From UBA148 sp042577985 (GTDB taxonomy: Archaea; Halobacteriota; UBA148), in the NCBI GenBank assembly GCA_042577985.1, contig JBHPDI010000001.1, positions 1 through 64,000 on the forward strand: a stretch of 64,000 bases of DNA, written 5' to 3'. Numbering within the stretch: the stretch's first letter is position 1; every line of letters starts with the position of its first letter. Made by a program: the position numbers and the translations under genes. Below are positions 37,574-46,715 of the stretch, in pieces. The notes beneath the pieces are model-generated. The model had not been told where the DNA came from, did no database searches, and worked only from the letters and a program-made list of their open reading frames with translations.

Positions 37574-38875
37574 TTAAAATATTCGCACCACTGTGAAAGA
37601 TAAACATAGTCCTGCAAGAGCAAATGCAATGCCAACTATTATACTTCTTTTGATATATGTGTAGTGTTTGCTATTATAAATTAAGTATTGAGTTATTAGT
37701 GCGCCACCAATCAATATCAAGGCAATATCTGCCATGTATATGTAGGGATATTTATCTAATGCCCCAATGTATGATTGGTAGAACTGAGGTGCCACAACTA
37801 TTGTTATTATAACCCAAGATGCAGAAAGATACATGATTATTTTTGATTTCCACTCCTCAAATTCAAATCCTTCTAACAATAAAAAAATTGGAAGTATAAA
37901 ACCTACATACCGTAGCTGACCGTATCCATAAACAGGAAATATGCTAATCAATAAATAACCTGCAACTCCCCATGCTAAAAGTGCTGCAATTTTATCTTCA
38001 TTTTTCTTATAATACGTCCACATAACCAGCAACAATAGCGCAGTGACCACAAAATAACTGAGCTGCGCATATACAGAGATATCTCCCCATTTTATTCCTG
38101 GATAATGATGCCAATATATAGAACGAACATCGGTGTTCATCAAGCCGTATGTAATTTTAGTGTACCAATTCCATCCTATATAGGTTATTCCGCCTGCCAA
38201 TAAGGGAAATATATTCTTGAATTTACGTTTGAATATGAAGTCATATAAAAATAGTCCCCCTGCAACAACAAAGCTAAAACGAGTAAGAATACCTATAGAA
38301 TACAAAAAGCAGCTTATCGTATAGTTTTCTTTTAAATAACAATAAACCAAAGCTAAGCATAAAACATAACCTAGGGGTTCAGATAAACCAATAGTTCCCC
38401 ATGCCACAATAAAAGGATTTAGAGTAACTACAATTGTGCATAATTTAATCTTTGTTTTTTCTTGAAAAAGTTCAGATGAGGCCAAATATGCAAGAATTGG
38501 AGTTGCTACAATTAAACAGAAACTATTGATTAGTAGCATTGACTCCTTAAAAGGAAAAATCAATGACAAAATCCTAATGCAAAAAGGATAAAATGGTGGG
38601 AATCCCACAAATTCTGGTATATAGTATCCATTTTGAGCTATTCCCAAATAAAACCAACCATCCCACACAGATGCCAAATCACTAAGGGCATCATGTGGGT
38701 AATAACCCCAACCCACGCCACCATAACCAAGCGTAGAAAAAACAATAAACATGCGAGCCAAATGCAAAAAAAAGGAAATGATTATTAAACCAAGTAAAAA
38801 CTTATAGTCCTCTTGAAATTTCTTTTTTCCTTTCTCAATAACCCTGCTTATCATATGATTTATGGCATAAATCAT
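37574..38875 (-). CDS. PIG-V-like mannosyltransferase, integral membrane
   Basis: The 433-residue protein has about ten hydrophobic segments. The first large loop reads SDLASVWDGWFYLGIAQNGYY and then GFPPFYPFCIRIL, matching the WDGxWYxxIAxxGY...FPxYP pattern of GPI-mannosyltransferase 2 (PIG-V) relatives. These GT-C enzymes transfer mannose from a dolichol-phosphate donor on the outer face. A fitting donor synthase is encoded at 40558. The start could be ATG 38875 or the in-frame ATG seven codons later. It lies 23 bases after the UPF0104-methyltransferase fusion on the same strand. Confidence 0.82.
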   Translation of the reverse strand: MIYAINHMISRVIEKGKKKFQEDYKFLLGLIIISFFLHLARMFIVFSTLGYGGVGWGYYPHDALSDLASVWDGWFYLGIAQNGYYIPEFVGFPPFYPFCIRILSLIFPFKESMLLINSFCLIVATPILAYLASSELFQEKTKIKLCTIVVTLNPFIVAWGTIGLSEPLGYVLCLALVYCYLKENYTISCFLYSIGILTRFSFVVAGGLFLYDFIFKRKFKNIFPLLAGGITYIGWNWYTKITYGLMNTDVRSIYWHHYPGIKWGDISVYAQLSYFVVTALLLLVMWTYYKKNEDKIAALLAWGVAGYLLISIFPVYGYGQLRYVGFILPIFLLLEGFEFEEWKSKIIMYLSASWVIITIVVAPQFYQSYIGALDKYPYIYMADIALILIGGALITQYLIYNSKHYTYIKRSIIVGIAFALAGLCLSFTVVRIF

Positions 38876-38898
38876 TTTTTAGTTACCCTTCCTTTCTG

Positions 38899-40554
38899 TT
38901 ACCCTTCCTTTCTACCACATATTAAAATATCACAACCTACTCCTAGTAACTCCAATCTTTTTTCTAATCCTTGTAAAAGAGCCAATAGCCTTTCAGAATT
39001 TAGTAAGGCGATAAAGGGCGATAAAACAAAAAGAGTTGAGACATGATAGACGTTGACGTCATTGTCTTTTAGAAGTTCTTTCAACTCCTTTGGACTGAAT
39101 ATTCTTAGATGTTGTTCAGCATAGTTCCGTCCCTTCCCAAAATGATCCCAAAAGAACTCTATTAGCGACCAGAGAGAGTTTGAATTGGGCATAGTAATGC
39201 TAACTCTCCCGCCTGGTTTTAGTATGCCTGACACCTCGGCAATCATTCTCTCTGGCTCTGGTACATGTTCTATTATATTTCCCAATATTGCAACATCGAA
39301 AGTATGGGGCTTAAATGGCAAGTTTTGAGCATCTGCAACAATAAAATTGGTTTTTTCATTTCCTCTACTTCTCGCATATAGAACACCGGGGCGACTCAAG
39401 TCAAATCCAACTACTTTACCCCCAAATTCTGTGCACTTACGTGAAATCACACCAGACCCGCACCCCATATCTAATATGAGTTCATTTTGTCCAATTTTAG
39501 TGTTTTCAAATAAATTCTTTATCCTTCTTCTCTGCCAATGCCTCTGTATAAGAATATCTGAATTATATGCGATTTCATCAATGTCCCCCTGTACCTCTTC
39601 ATATCTTTCCCTCAAACCTGTGCCAGTGATTTCTGAGATGAAAAAGCCCTTAAGCCCAAGACAGTCAACAGAAGTGTTCATAACTCTAACTATTACTGCA
39701 AATGCTACGCTAGCACTGATCGGAACTCCAATCAAACTAAACGTTTCTGATATCCCAAATTCTTGTATTCCAAGCCCAGCTGAGGTGAAAGGTACCATTG
39801 ATAGGGCAGTAAGAAGTGGGTTTAAAAACAAAGACTTCAATATACTGAGATCGATACCAAGTGCCCTGCCTATCATAAACCACTCAAAACCCCTTAAAAT
39901 CCATCCTAAAAACGAGATTGAAAGAATCATGGGAATAAAGCCCCTAACCTTAGCTGATTCTTTCTGTACTTTCAGAATGAAGCTGCCTATTCTATGCTTC
40001 TCAAGTATCTTTCTGATTCTGTCTGGGATATGTATGTTGAAGAAAGTTAAAGCAACCACAATAAGAAGTGCGACTATCATTAGACCAATCGAAAGAACTC
40101 GAAGGATATAGCCCGGTATGCCTATCAAGCTAAGTATCATTAACACAGCTACCGCGCCAAATACGACCTTTAATATGAGGTCGAACACATAGCAATAAGA
40201 GATAGTAGATAACGCAGCCTCTGGTTTAATCCCTCTTTTTTTAAGTGGAACCAATGAGTACATATATCCCGATCTTGCCGGAGTAAAATCTGAGACTATC
40301 ATCCCACACATATGTGCCCAAAAAACTTGCCCCAGCCGTATTTTCTTATCCACCTTTTTAAAAATTATATGTAATCTGTATGCCATAATAAAATTGTTCA
40401 AGAAATAGGCTAATACAGCTAAAGTCAAAAATAGAAAATTAAGGTTTGTAAGAATTTCAGCGACTTCCTCGAAATCTGTGGTGTACACAATTGCTATTAC
40501 AATTGCAATCCCAATGAGGATCTGGATTATAGTATATCCTTTATTTTTCATCAC
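38899..40554 (-). CDS. UPF0104 membrane domain fused to a SAM methyltransferase
   Basis: The 551-residue protein joins two domains. Residues 1-310 are a UPF0104/AglD-type membrane region of about eight helices (MIVSDFTPARSGYMYSLVPLKKRG near 88, PFTSAGLGIQEFGISETF near 258). Residues 330-530 are a class I methyltransferase (NELILDMGCGSGVISRKCTEFGG near 352 and PFKPHTFDVAILGNIIEHVPEPERM near 405). The likely meaning is methylation of a lipid-linked sugar coupled to its handling in the membrane. The fusion is not a frameshift artefact, since the frame is continuous. Two adjacent ATGs (40554, 40551) are possible starts. Confidence 0.87.
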   Translation of the reverse strand: MMKNKGYTIIQILIGIAIVIAIVYTTDFEEVAEILTNLNFLFLTLAVLAYFLNNFIMAYRLHIIFKKVDKKIRLGQVFWAHMCGMIVSDFTPARSGYMYSLVPLKKRGIKPEAALSTISYCYVFDLILKVVFGAVAVLMILSLIGIPGYILRVLSIGLMIVALLIVVALTFFNIHIPDRIRKILEKHRIGSFILKVQKESAKVRGFIPMILSISFLGWILRGFEWFMIGRALGIDLSILKSLFLNPLLTALSMVPFTSAGLGIQEFGISETFSLIGVPISASVAFAVIVRVMNTSVDCLGLKGFFISEITGTGLRERYEEVQGDIDEIAYNSDILIQRHWQRRRIKNLFENTKIGQNELILDMGCGSGVISRKCTEFGGKVVGFDLSRPGVLYARSRGNEKTNFIVADAQNLPFKPHTFDVAILGNIIEHVPEPERMIAEVSGILKPGGRVSITMPNSNSLWSLIEFFWDHFGKGRNYAEQHLRIFSPKELKELLKDNDVNVYHVSTLFVLSPFIALLNSERLLALLQGLEKRLELLGVGCDILICGRKEG

Positions 40555-40557
40555 ATC

Positions 40558-41271
40558 TTATTCCCCAAATAATGATTTTAAACTTAACCTTAATTTTAAC
40601 ACTACTATTGGATACTCTATAATAATTTTAATATTTGATTTAGATAATCCCTTCGCCCTGTTCCTAAATATTATAGGTATCTCTTTCATTGTAAATTTTT
40701 TCTGCTTAATTTTAAAAAGAGTTTCTGGACCTACACTATATCCTTTTGAAAAGTAATTATCTAAATTTATTGATCCCAAAACCTCTTTTCTGTAACACTT
40801 ATAACCTCCACTACTATCTTTTACTTCTAGTCCTAATATTATCCTGTTATATATATTTGAGATGTGACTTAGTAAGATATTCTTAAAATGGCAGTTTATA
40901 GAGTTCCCACCTTTAACGTATCTAGAACCGATAACAACATCATACTTTTTAATTTCTTCCAAAAACCTTGGGATATCCGCAGGGTCATGAGAAAAATCCG
41001 CGTCCATTTCAAAAATACAGTCTACATTCTGTGTTAAAGCGTATTTAAAGCCCGTAATACCTGCTGTCCCTCTCCCACGCTCATTACGATGAATAACATG
41101 AACCATGCCAGCATATTCTTTTGCCAATTTATCAGCAATTTGCCCTGTACTATCTGGAGAGTTGTCATCCACAATCAAAATGTTTACATTTTTATTTTTT
41201 AATATCTCTCTAACTATATCTTCAATGTTTTCTTTTTCATTGTATGTAGGAAGCATCACTATCGCTTTCAT
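40558..41271 (-). CDS. dolichol-phosphate mannose synthase-like GT2
   Basis: The 237-residue soluble GT2 enzyme has AIVMLPTYNEKENIEDIV, LIVDDNSPDSTGQIADKLA near 33, FEMDADFSHDPADIP near 91 with the catalytic DAD, and VIGSRYVKGG near 115. This is the core DPM1 pattern without membrane anchors. It would make dolichol-phosphate-mannose, or a related sugar, from a GDP-sugar. It lies between the transaldolase-like gene and the UPF0104 fusion on the same strand and could supply the PIG-V-like enzyme. Confidence 0.9.
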   Translation of the reverse strand: MKAIVMLPTYNEKENIEDIVREILKNKNVNILIVDDNSPDSTGQIADKLAKEYAGMVHVIHRNERGRGTAGITGFKYALTQNVDCIFEMDADFSHDPADIPRFLEEIKKYDVVIGSRYVKGGNSINCHFKNILLSHISNIYNRIILGLEVKDSSGGYKCYRKEVLGSINLDNYFSKGYSVGPETLFKIKQKKFTMKEIPIIFRNRAKGLSKSNIKIIIEYPIVVLKLRLSLKSLFGE

Positions 41272-41290
41272 TTAATAGTATCTCCTCTGA

Positions 41291-41938
41291 TCACTTGACA
41301 TTGCCCTTTTCCCAATCATTAAGAAATTGTCTTATTCCAATATCTGTCAGAGGGTGTACAATCATTTTTTCAATAACATTAAAAGGAATAGTGGCAACAT
41401 GTGCACCAGCTTTTGCTGCCTCTATCACATGCAATGGATGTCGAATGCTCGCAACGATGACCTCAGTTTTTATATTGTAGTTATTGAAAATCGTTATAAT
41501 CTCCCTTACCAAGTTCATTCCTTCATGACCTATATCATCTAACCGTCCAATGAATGGACTGACATAACTGGCACCCGACTTAGCGGCAAGCAATGCTTGA
41601 TTCGCTGAGAAGATTAACGTCATATTCACTTTAATATTTTCCATGTTTAATATTTTCGTGGCTTTTAACCCTTCTTTGGTTATGGGAATCTTTACAATAA
41701 TATTTGGTGCCAATTTTGATAATTTCCTTGCCTCTTCGACCATCTCCTCTGTCCTTAAACTAATAACTTCAGCACTAATCGGTCCATTCACGATGCTACA
41801 AATATCCTTTAGCAGTTCCTGAAAATCCATCTCTTCTCTGGCTATTAGGGTTGGGTTAGTTGTCACTCCATCAAGTATCCCTAAACCATTAGCCTTCTTT
41901 ATCTCTTCGATATTCGCAGTGTCAATAAAAAATTTCAT
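41291..41938 (-). CDS. transaldolase / fructose-6-phosphate aldolase-like protein
   Basis: The 215-residue small-type transaldolase has KFFIDTANIEEIKKANGLGILDGVTTNPTLIA at the start, the Schiff-base lysine in NIIVKIPITKEGLKA near 85, NMTLIFSANQALLAAKSGASYVSPFIGRLDD near 108-138, and ATIPFNVIEKMIVHPLTDIG near 185. It exchanges three-carbon units and can form sedoheptulose-7-phosphate, the precursor of heptose. ATG 41938 overlaps the gmhB stop as ATGA. It ends a run of seven heptose-related genes on the minus strand. Confidence 0.9.
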   Translation of the reverse strand: MKFFIDTANIEEIKKANGLGILDGVTTNPTLIAREEMDFQELLKDICSIVNGPISAEVISLRTEEMVEEARKLSKLAPNIIVKIPITKEGLKATKILNMENIKVNMTLIFSANQALLAAKSGASYVSPFIGRLDDIGHEGMNLVREIITIFNNYNIKTEVIVASIRHPLHVIEAAKAGAHVATIPFNVIEKMIVHPLTDIGIRQFLNDWEKGNVK

Positions 41939-42495
41939 TTCCAATCACTATCCTCTAAAATCCATTTAGCAGCGGCATACAAATCGGAAGCGGTATAATC
42001 TATATTTTCATTTTTTTTCACGCTTTGAACACGCCCAGTTAGAACTAATATCGTTTTACAACCCATTTTAATCCCAGGTACTAGGTCTGTCATCTTATCC
42101 CCTATTACGTAAGATTCTTTTAAGTCAATATCCAAATCATGCGCTGCTTGCTTTAACATACCTGGATTTGGCTTTCTGCAATAACAACCAACATCTGGAT
42201 GATGTGGACAATAATATATAGCATCTAAAAATGCTCCTTCTTTAGATAATTCCTTTTCCATCTTTTGATGAATATTTATCAGCATTTCTTCGGTAAAATA
42301 TCCACGCACAACACCGGCTTGATTTGTAAAAACTACAACCTTTAAACCAGCATTATTCAATAATTTAATTGCTTCCCCCACTCCTGATATAAGTTTAAAC
42401 TCATTTGGATGACGAGGAGCAAACTGATTAGACTCTGGATGAACTACTTCTTCATTGGTCGTCCCGTCCCTATCCAAGAATACTGCTCTATTCAT
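41935..42495 (-). CDS. gmhB: D-glycero-D-manno-heptose bisphosphate phosphatase
   Basis: The 186-residue HAD phosphatase has AVFLDRDGTTNEE (the nucleophile DxD) near the start and VVFTNQAGVVRGYFTEEML near 55. YYCPHHPDVGCYCRKPNPGML near 90-110 carries the zinc-binding Cys/His set and catalytic lysine, and YVIGDKMTDL follows near 127. It removes the 7-phosphate from heptose-1,7-bisphosphate. ATG 42495 gives a start directly before the core. The upstream start at 42531 would add 12 residues inside gmhA. It overlaps gmhA by eight bases. Confidence 0.92.
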   Translation of the reverse strand: MNRAVFLDRDGTTNEEVVHPESNQFAPRHPNEFKLISGVGEAIKLLNNAGLKVVVFTNQAGVVRGYFTEEMLINIHQKMEKELSKEGAFLDAIYYCPHHPDVGCYCRKPNPGMLKQAAHDLDIDLKESYVIGDKMTDLVPGIKMGCKTILVLTGRVQSVKKNENIDYTASDLYAAAKWILEDSDWK

Positions 42496-43057
42496 TATCA
42501 CCACCAAAAAGCTCTTTTTCAACAATGTCACAAATAATATGCCCTATCGTAATGTGTGCCTCTTGAATTCTAGGAGTGTTGCTCGATGGAACCTTTATGC
42601 ATAGATCAACAACTTTAGCAAGTTCACCTCTTCTACCAATAAAACCAATTGTTATTGCACCTTTTTCTTTGGCAGTTCTTATACCTTTTATAACATTTGG
42701 GGAACTACCGCTGGTGCTGATACCTATAACAATGTCGCCACGCTCAACCAGTGCTTCGACTTGTCTTGAAAAAACATTATTATATCCATAGTCGTTTCCA
42801 ATGGCTGTTAGAATGGATGTATTAGTAGTGAGTGCGATTGCTGGCAATCCCTTTCTTTCCAACATAAACTTGCTAACTAGCTCACACGCTATATGTTGAG
42901 CATCTGCTGCACTTCCACCGTTCCCAAATAAAACAACTTTTTTTCCATTTTCATAAGCTTTAATAATCCTCTCACATATTTTCTCTATTTCAGCGCTTTG
43001 TTCACGAAGTTCCATTTTAATTCTTGCACCCTCCTCTAACATCTCACTTATCTTCAT
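42488..43057 (-). CDS. gmhA: sedoheptulose-7-phosphate isomerase
   Basis: The 189-residue SIS-domain enzyme converts sedoheptulose-7-phosphate to D-glycero-D-manno-heptose-7-phosphate. It has VVLFGNGGSAADAQHIACELVSKF near 40-63, ALTTNTSILTAIGNDYGYNNVFSRQV near 73-100, the ISTSGSSPNVIKGI phosphate loop near 110, and IQEAHITIGHIICDIVE near the end with the catalytic His/Glu. ATG 43057 has GGAGATG-type context and excludes a 16-residue non-conserved extension. The gene overlaps hddA by 14 bases. Confidence 0.94.
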   Translation of the reverse strand: MKISEMLEEGARIKMELREQSAEIEKICERIIKAYENGKKVVLFGNGGSAADAQHIACELVSKFMLERKGLPAIALTTNTSILTAIGNDYGYNNVFSRQVEALVERGDIVIGISTSGSSPNVIKGIRTAKEKGAITIGFIGRRGELAKVVDLCIKVPSSNTPRIQEAHITIGHIICDIVEKELFGGDNE

Positions 43058-44060
43058 CTCCAACCTTCCATATTTGTAATCCTTTTGTTTCAAATCCAAA
43101 ATCAATTATCTTCACACCATATTCTTTGATTTTATCTTCCACTTTGTACTTCTTGTCGTACTCGCAGAAGAGCAAAAGATGTCCTCCCCCTCCTGCACCA
43201 AGTATCTTTCCGCCAATTGCTCCGTTCTCTCTTGCAATTTCATATAGCTTGTCTATTTCAGGGTTAGTTATTTTATTTGATAGCCTTTTCTTTTCTATCC
43301 ATCCTTGATGTAAAAGCTCACCAAATCTCCTAAGATTACCTTTAATCAGAGAATATTTCATTTCATCGGCAATACTCTTCAGATTATGCATTCCTTCTAT
43401 CGAGTCTTTTTTTCTTTCTTTATATCTTTTTACCAGATCAACTTGAATTTCACTCGACAGTCTTGTATCACCTGTATAACAGAGCAACAAGCGATATTGG
43501 AGTTCGTTTAAATTTTCAGAACGGAGTCGCAACGGATTTACAATGACTTCATCCTTAAATTCGATATAGTTAAGTCCTCCAAATGTGGAAGCGTATTGAT
43601 CCTGATATCCTCCTTCCATCTTTAACTCTTCTCTCTCTATATGATATGCGAGTTCTGCGACTTCGTATCCCTCCATGCAAATCTCAAGGAATTCTTTGAA
43701 AGCCCCTATCAAAGCCACTGTAACTGCAGATGAGATGCCCATTCCAGAGCCAGGCGGCATATCGCTATGTATTAATAAATCACATCCTTTATCAACACTA
43801 AACTCGTTTATTATTGCTTTTACTATGTCTAATCTGCCATTGTATTCCAGTTCTTCTCCAATTTCAAAGCTTTTTTTTAATCTATAATCCAATGAATATA
43901 TGTTAATTGCTTTATTTTTATTCGGTGTAATGGTGGCGTATGCATATTTATTTATGGTAGTGCTGATCACTGCGCCGCCATGTTCTCGACAGTAAGGTGG
44001 CACATCAGTTCCTCCACCTCCAAAACTGATCCGAAAAGGGGATCTACTCCTTATGACCAT
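43044..44060 (-). CDS. hddA: D-glycero-alpha-D-manno-heptose-7-phosphate kinase
   Basis: The 338-residue GHMP kinase has the start SRSPFRISFGGGGTDVPPYCREHGG that is specific to the HddA group. It carries the ATP-binding PPGSGMGISSAVTVALIGAF near 105 and motif 3 GKILGAGGGGHLLLF near 285. It phosphorylates C-1 to give the alpha-1,7-bisphosphate, leading to GDP-heptose instead of ADP-heptose. The flanking hddC and gmhA genes complete that pathway. Confidence 0.92.
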   Translation of the reverse strand: MVIRSRSPFRISFGGGGTDVPPYCREHGGAVISTTINKYAYATITPNKNKAINIYSLDYRLKKSFEIGEELEYNGRLDIVKAIINEFSVDKGCDLLIHSDMPPGSGMGISSAVTVALIGAFKEFLEICMEGYEVAELAYHIEREELKMEGGYQDQYASTFGGLNYIEFKDEVIVNPLRLRSENLNELQYRLLLCYTGDTRLSSEIQVDLVKRYKERKKDSIEGMHNLKSIADEMKYSLIKGNLRRFGELLHQGWIEKKRLSNKITNPEIDKLYEIARENGAIGGKILGAGGGGHLLLFCEYDKKYKVEDKIKEYGVKIIDFGFETKGLQIWKVGDEDK

Positions 44061-44761
44061 ATTAGCTCCTCCAGCTCTTTTTTGATCCTCTCATAGTCTT
44101 CTGGTGTGCCCAAGTCTCGAAAGTAACAATTCGTTTTATATCCAAATATGCGATTTGTTTCCACTATCTTTGGAAAAAGGTCATATTCAATAGAAAATAC
44201 CTCTTTGGCAGGCATATAACTGTATATGTCTAAGTCAAAGACATAAGCACCCGTGTTAATACTTCCAAAGTTTTTTTCACTTTTTTCTATAAATTTCGTA
44301 ATTATGCAATGTTCATTAATTTCGACTGCTCCGTATCTATGGTTTTCTTCATTTATGTTAGCCAGTGATATTGTTGCTAAACCCTTTTTTTCTTCATGAA
44401 AACTCAAAAAATCAGTGAAATCTGTGAGGAGATAAGTATCTCCATTCATAACCATGAATTTATCTTCATTAACAACATAGGATTCCGCGTTTTTTAGAGC
44501 CCCGCCAGTTCCCAAAGGTTTTTCCTCCTCCACATATTCAATGTGTACCTCAAACTTTTTCCCATTTCCAAAGTAATTCTTGATTTCATTACTCATATAC
44601 CCAACAGAAAGAATAATGTCTCTTAGATTGAACCTCTTTAGCAATTCGATTTGCCATTCCAAAAAGGGCTTTCCACATATTTGAGCCATAGGCTTTGGCT
44701 TATCACTAATAATTTTCCGAAGCCTTGTTCCAAGTCCACCAGCCAAGATTATTGTTTTCAT
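44051..44761 (-). CDS. hddC: heptose-1-phosphate guanylyltransferase-type nucleotidyltransferase
   Basis: The 236-residue nucleotidyltransferase starts MKTIILAGGLGTRLRKIISDKPKPMAQICGKPFLEWQI, the pattern of HddC and close relatives, with FMVMNGDTYLLTDF near 98. It would couple heptose-1-alpha-phosphate to GTP to make GDP-D-glycero-D-manno-heptose. Identity rests mainly on context, because this family also has glucose-1-phosphate members. It is followed by hddA, gmhA and gmhB. ATG 44761 is preferred to 44782, as the fold begins at once. Confidence 0.87.
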   Translation of the reverse strand: MKTIILAGGLGTRLRKIISDKPKPMAQICGKPFLEWQIELLKRFNLRDIILSVGYMSNEIKNYFGNGKKFEVHIEYVEEEKPLGTGGALKNAESYVVNEDKFMVMNGDTYLLTDFTDFLSFHEEKKGLATISLANINEENHRYGAVEINEHCIITKFIEKSEKNFGSINTGAYVFDLDIYSYMPAKEVFSIEYDLFPKIVETNRIFGYKTNCYFRDLGTPEDYERIKKELEELIWS

Positions 44762-44937
44762 AATAAGCCTATTTTTTTTCAATTATGCTTTTTCAGTAGT
44801 TCCAAAATACCCCTCTTCCGAGTACGATTATATACTATACTTTCATGTCGGTTTGGCGGATTGTTTATGTGAGGATTGTGAATAAGCGGTAGAATGGATT
44901 GGAAAATCGTGTTCGAAACTCGGTGAATCAGGAAGTA

Positions 44938-45867
44938 CTATTTTAAGACTTTCTTTGCCGACTCAACTATTTTTCTTGTCGTTAAACTATACAACTCATA
45001 CAACTCATTAGTATCGCCAGATTGTCCAAATCTATCTCGAACTGCTACAAACTCCATCGGTACCACTTCATTACATACAATTGTTTCTGCTACTGCGCCA
45101 CCTAATCCCCCCAAGATACTATGCTCTTCTACTGTAATGATTGCCCCGGTTTCACGGGCTGCTTTTATTATAATATCTGTATCAATAGGCTTAATCGTAT
45201 GTATGTTGATCACCCTTGCATCAATCCCTTCTTTATTAAGGTCATCCGCTGCATCTAATGCCTTACTAACCATCGTTCCAGTTGCTATGATCGTCAAATC
45301 AGATCCTTCTCTCAGCGTTATACCTTTTCCCAACTCGAATTGGTAATTCGAATCAAATAGGATTGGTGTTTTAATCCTACTCAAACGAACATAGAAAGGT
45401 CCTGGATAGTAAACGATTGCACATATTGCCTGTTTAGTCTCTTCTGCGTCGGCTGGCACAATAACCTGCATATTTGGAATGACTCGCATGAGGGCTATAT
45501 CTTCTAGCGATTGATGGGAGGCACCGTCTGGACCATTGCTCAGTCCTGCATGACTTACAACGATTTTTACATCCAGATTATCATGAGCTACTATACTTCT
45601 AATTTGTTCCCACGCTCTGCCAGTTGCAAAAATCGCATATGAACTTGCAAAGGCTATTTTACCGGAATATGCAAGCCCAGCTGCCGTTCCTATCAAATCT
45701 TGCTCAGCACAACCAACATTAAAAAATCTCTTAGGGTATCTCTCTGCAAATTTACTCGTTTTTGTAGATGTTGAAAGATCTGCATCTAATACGACGATTC
45801 TTTCTTCTTTAGCACCTATCTCAGCTAAACACTCACCATAAGCATCACGTGTGGATTTTTCAATCAT
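44938..45867 (-). CDS. transketolase, C-terminal subunit
   Basis: The 309-residue product is the pyrimidine-binding plus C-terminal part of a split transketolase. It has KSTRDAYGECLAEIGAKEERIVVLDADL at the start, FNVGCAEQDLIGTAAGLAYSGKIAFASSY near 48 with the catalytic glutamate, HAGLSNGPDGASHQSLEDIALMRVIPN near 104-130 and EEHSILGGLGGAVAE near 250. It pairs with the N-terminal subunit encoded immediately upstream (ATGA overlap). Together they interconvert pentose and heptose phosphates, making sedoheptulose-7-phosphate next to gmhA. Confidence 0.93.
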   Translation of the reverse strand: MIEKSTRDAYGECLAEIGAKEERIVVLDADLSTSTKTSKFAERYPKRFFNVGCAEQDLIGTAAGLAYSGKIAFASSYAIFATGRAWEQIRSIVAHDNLDVKIVVSHAGLSNGPDGASHQSLEDIALMRVIPNMQVIVPADAEETKQAICAIVYYPGPFYVRLSRIKTPILFDSNYQFELGKGITLREGSDLTIIATGTMVSKALDAADDLNKEGIDARVINIHTIKPIDTDIIIKAARETGAIITVEEHSILGGLGGAVAETIVCNEVVPMEFVAVRDRFGQSGDTNELYELYSLTTRKIVESAKKVLK

Positions 45868-46715
45868 GCCAACACATCTCGTTTATAAATTGAATCCAAT
45901 TCATTCAGTGCTTTTTCAATCTCTGTCGGAGTTGGTGCTCTTCCATGAAAATCTTTTATCCATTCCATAAAGGAAACACCTCTGCCCTTTATTGAATGAG
46001 CAATTATCACAGTTGGCTGCCCTCTCTTATTTTTTGAGGCATTAAATGCTTTTAAGACTTCTTTGACATCATAAGCATCCACCTCAATGACTCGCCAACC
46101 AAACGCATGCCATTTTTCTACGAGCGGTTCCAGACTCATAATTTTCTCTGTTGGTCCGTCTATTTGCAGACCATTTCGATCTACAATAGCTACGAGATTA
46201 TCTAAATTGTAATGAGCAGATGTCATTGCTGCCTCCCAGATTAGACCTTCGTCACACTCTCCATCCCCAAGGAGAACATAAACTCGGTAGTTTTTATTAT
46301 CAATTTTTCCCGCCATAGCCATGCCATTTGCTATCGAAAGTCCTTGACCTAATGAGCCTGAAGACATTTCTATCCCTGAGATTCTATTTCTATCAGGGTG
46401 TCCTTGGAGAACACTATTAACTCTTCGAAGATTTTCCAATTCTTCAAGCGGGATATAACCGGATTCCGCTAAAGCTGCATATAGTGTTGGGGCTGCGTGA
46501 CCCTTGCTTAATACAAATCTATCTCTATCGGGCCAATTAGGATTTTTTGGATCATGGTGCATCACATAAAAATATAATGCTGTAATCACATCTACACATG
46601 ACAATGACCCACCAGGATGCCCTGACCCAGCTTTTGAAATCATTTTTAAGACATGTACTCGAATTCTATATGCTTTTTCCAAAAGTCGTTTAATATCTTC
46701 TTCCCTTACTTTCAT
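45864..46715 (-). CDS. transketolase, N-terminal subunit
   Basis: The 283-residue product is the thiamine-diphosphate-binding half of transketolase. It has SKAGSGHPGGSLSCVDVITALYF near 28, FVLSKGHAAPTLYAAL near 66, GSLGQGLSIANGMAMAGK near 118 and the ThDP motif GDGECDEGLIWEAAM ending in IVDRNGLQ near 150-185. Split transketolases are normal in archaea. What is notable is that this copy sits inside a heptose gene cluster. Its start lies 26 bases inside the upstream kinase gene. Confidence 0.93.
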   Translation of the reverse strand: MKVREEDIKRLLEKAYRIRVHVLKMISKAGSGHPGGSLSCVDVITALYFYVMHHDPKNPNWPDRDRFVLSKGHAAPTLYAALAESGYIPLEELENLRRVNSVLQGHPDRNRISGIEMSSGSLGQGLSIANGMAMAGKIDNKNYRVYVLLGDGECDEGLIWEAAMTSAHYNLDNLVAIVDRNGLQIDGPTEKIMSLEPLVEKWHAFGWRVIEVDAYDVKEVLKAFNASKNKRGQPTVIIAHSIKGRGVSFMEWIKDFHGRAPTPTEIEKALNELDSIYKRDVLA

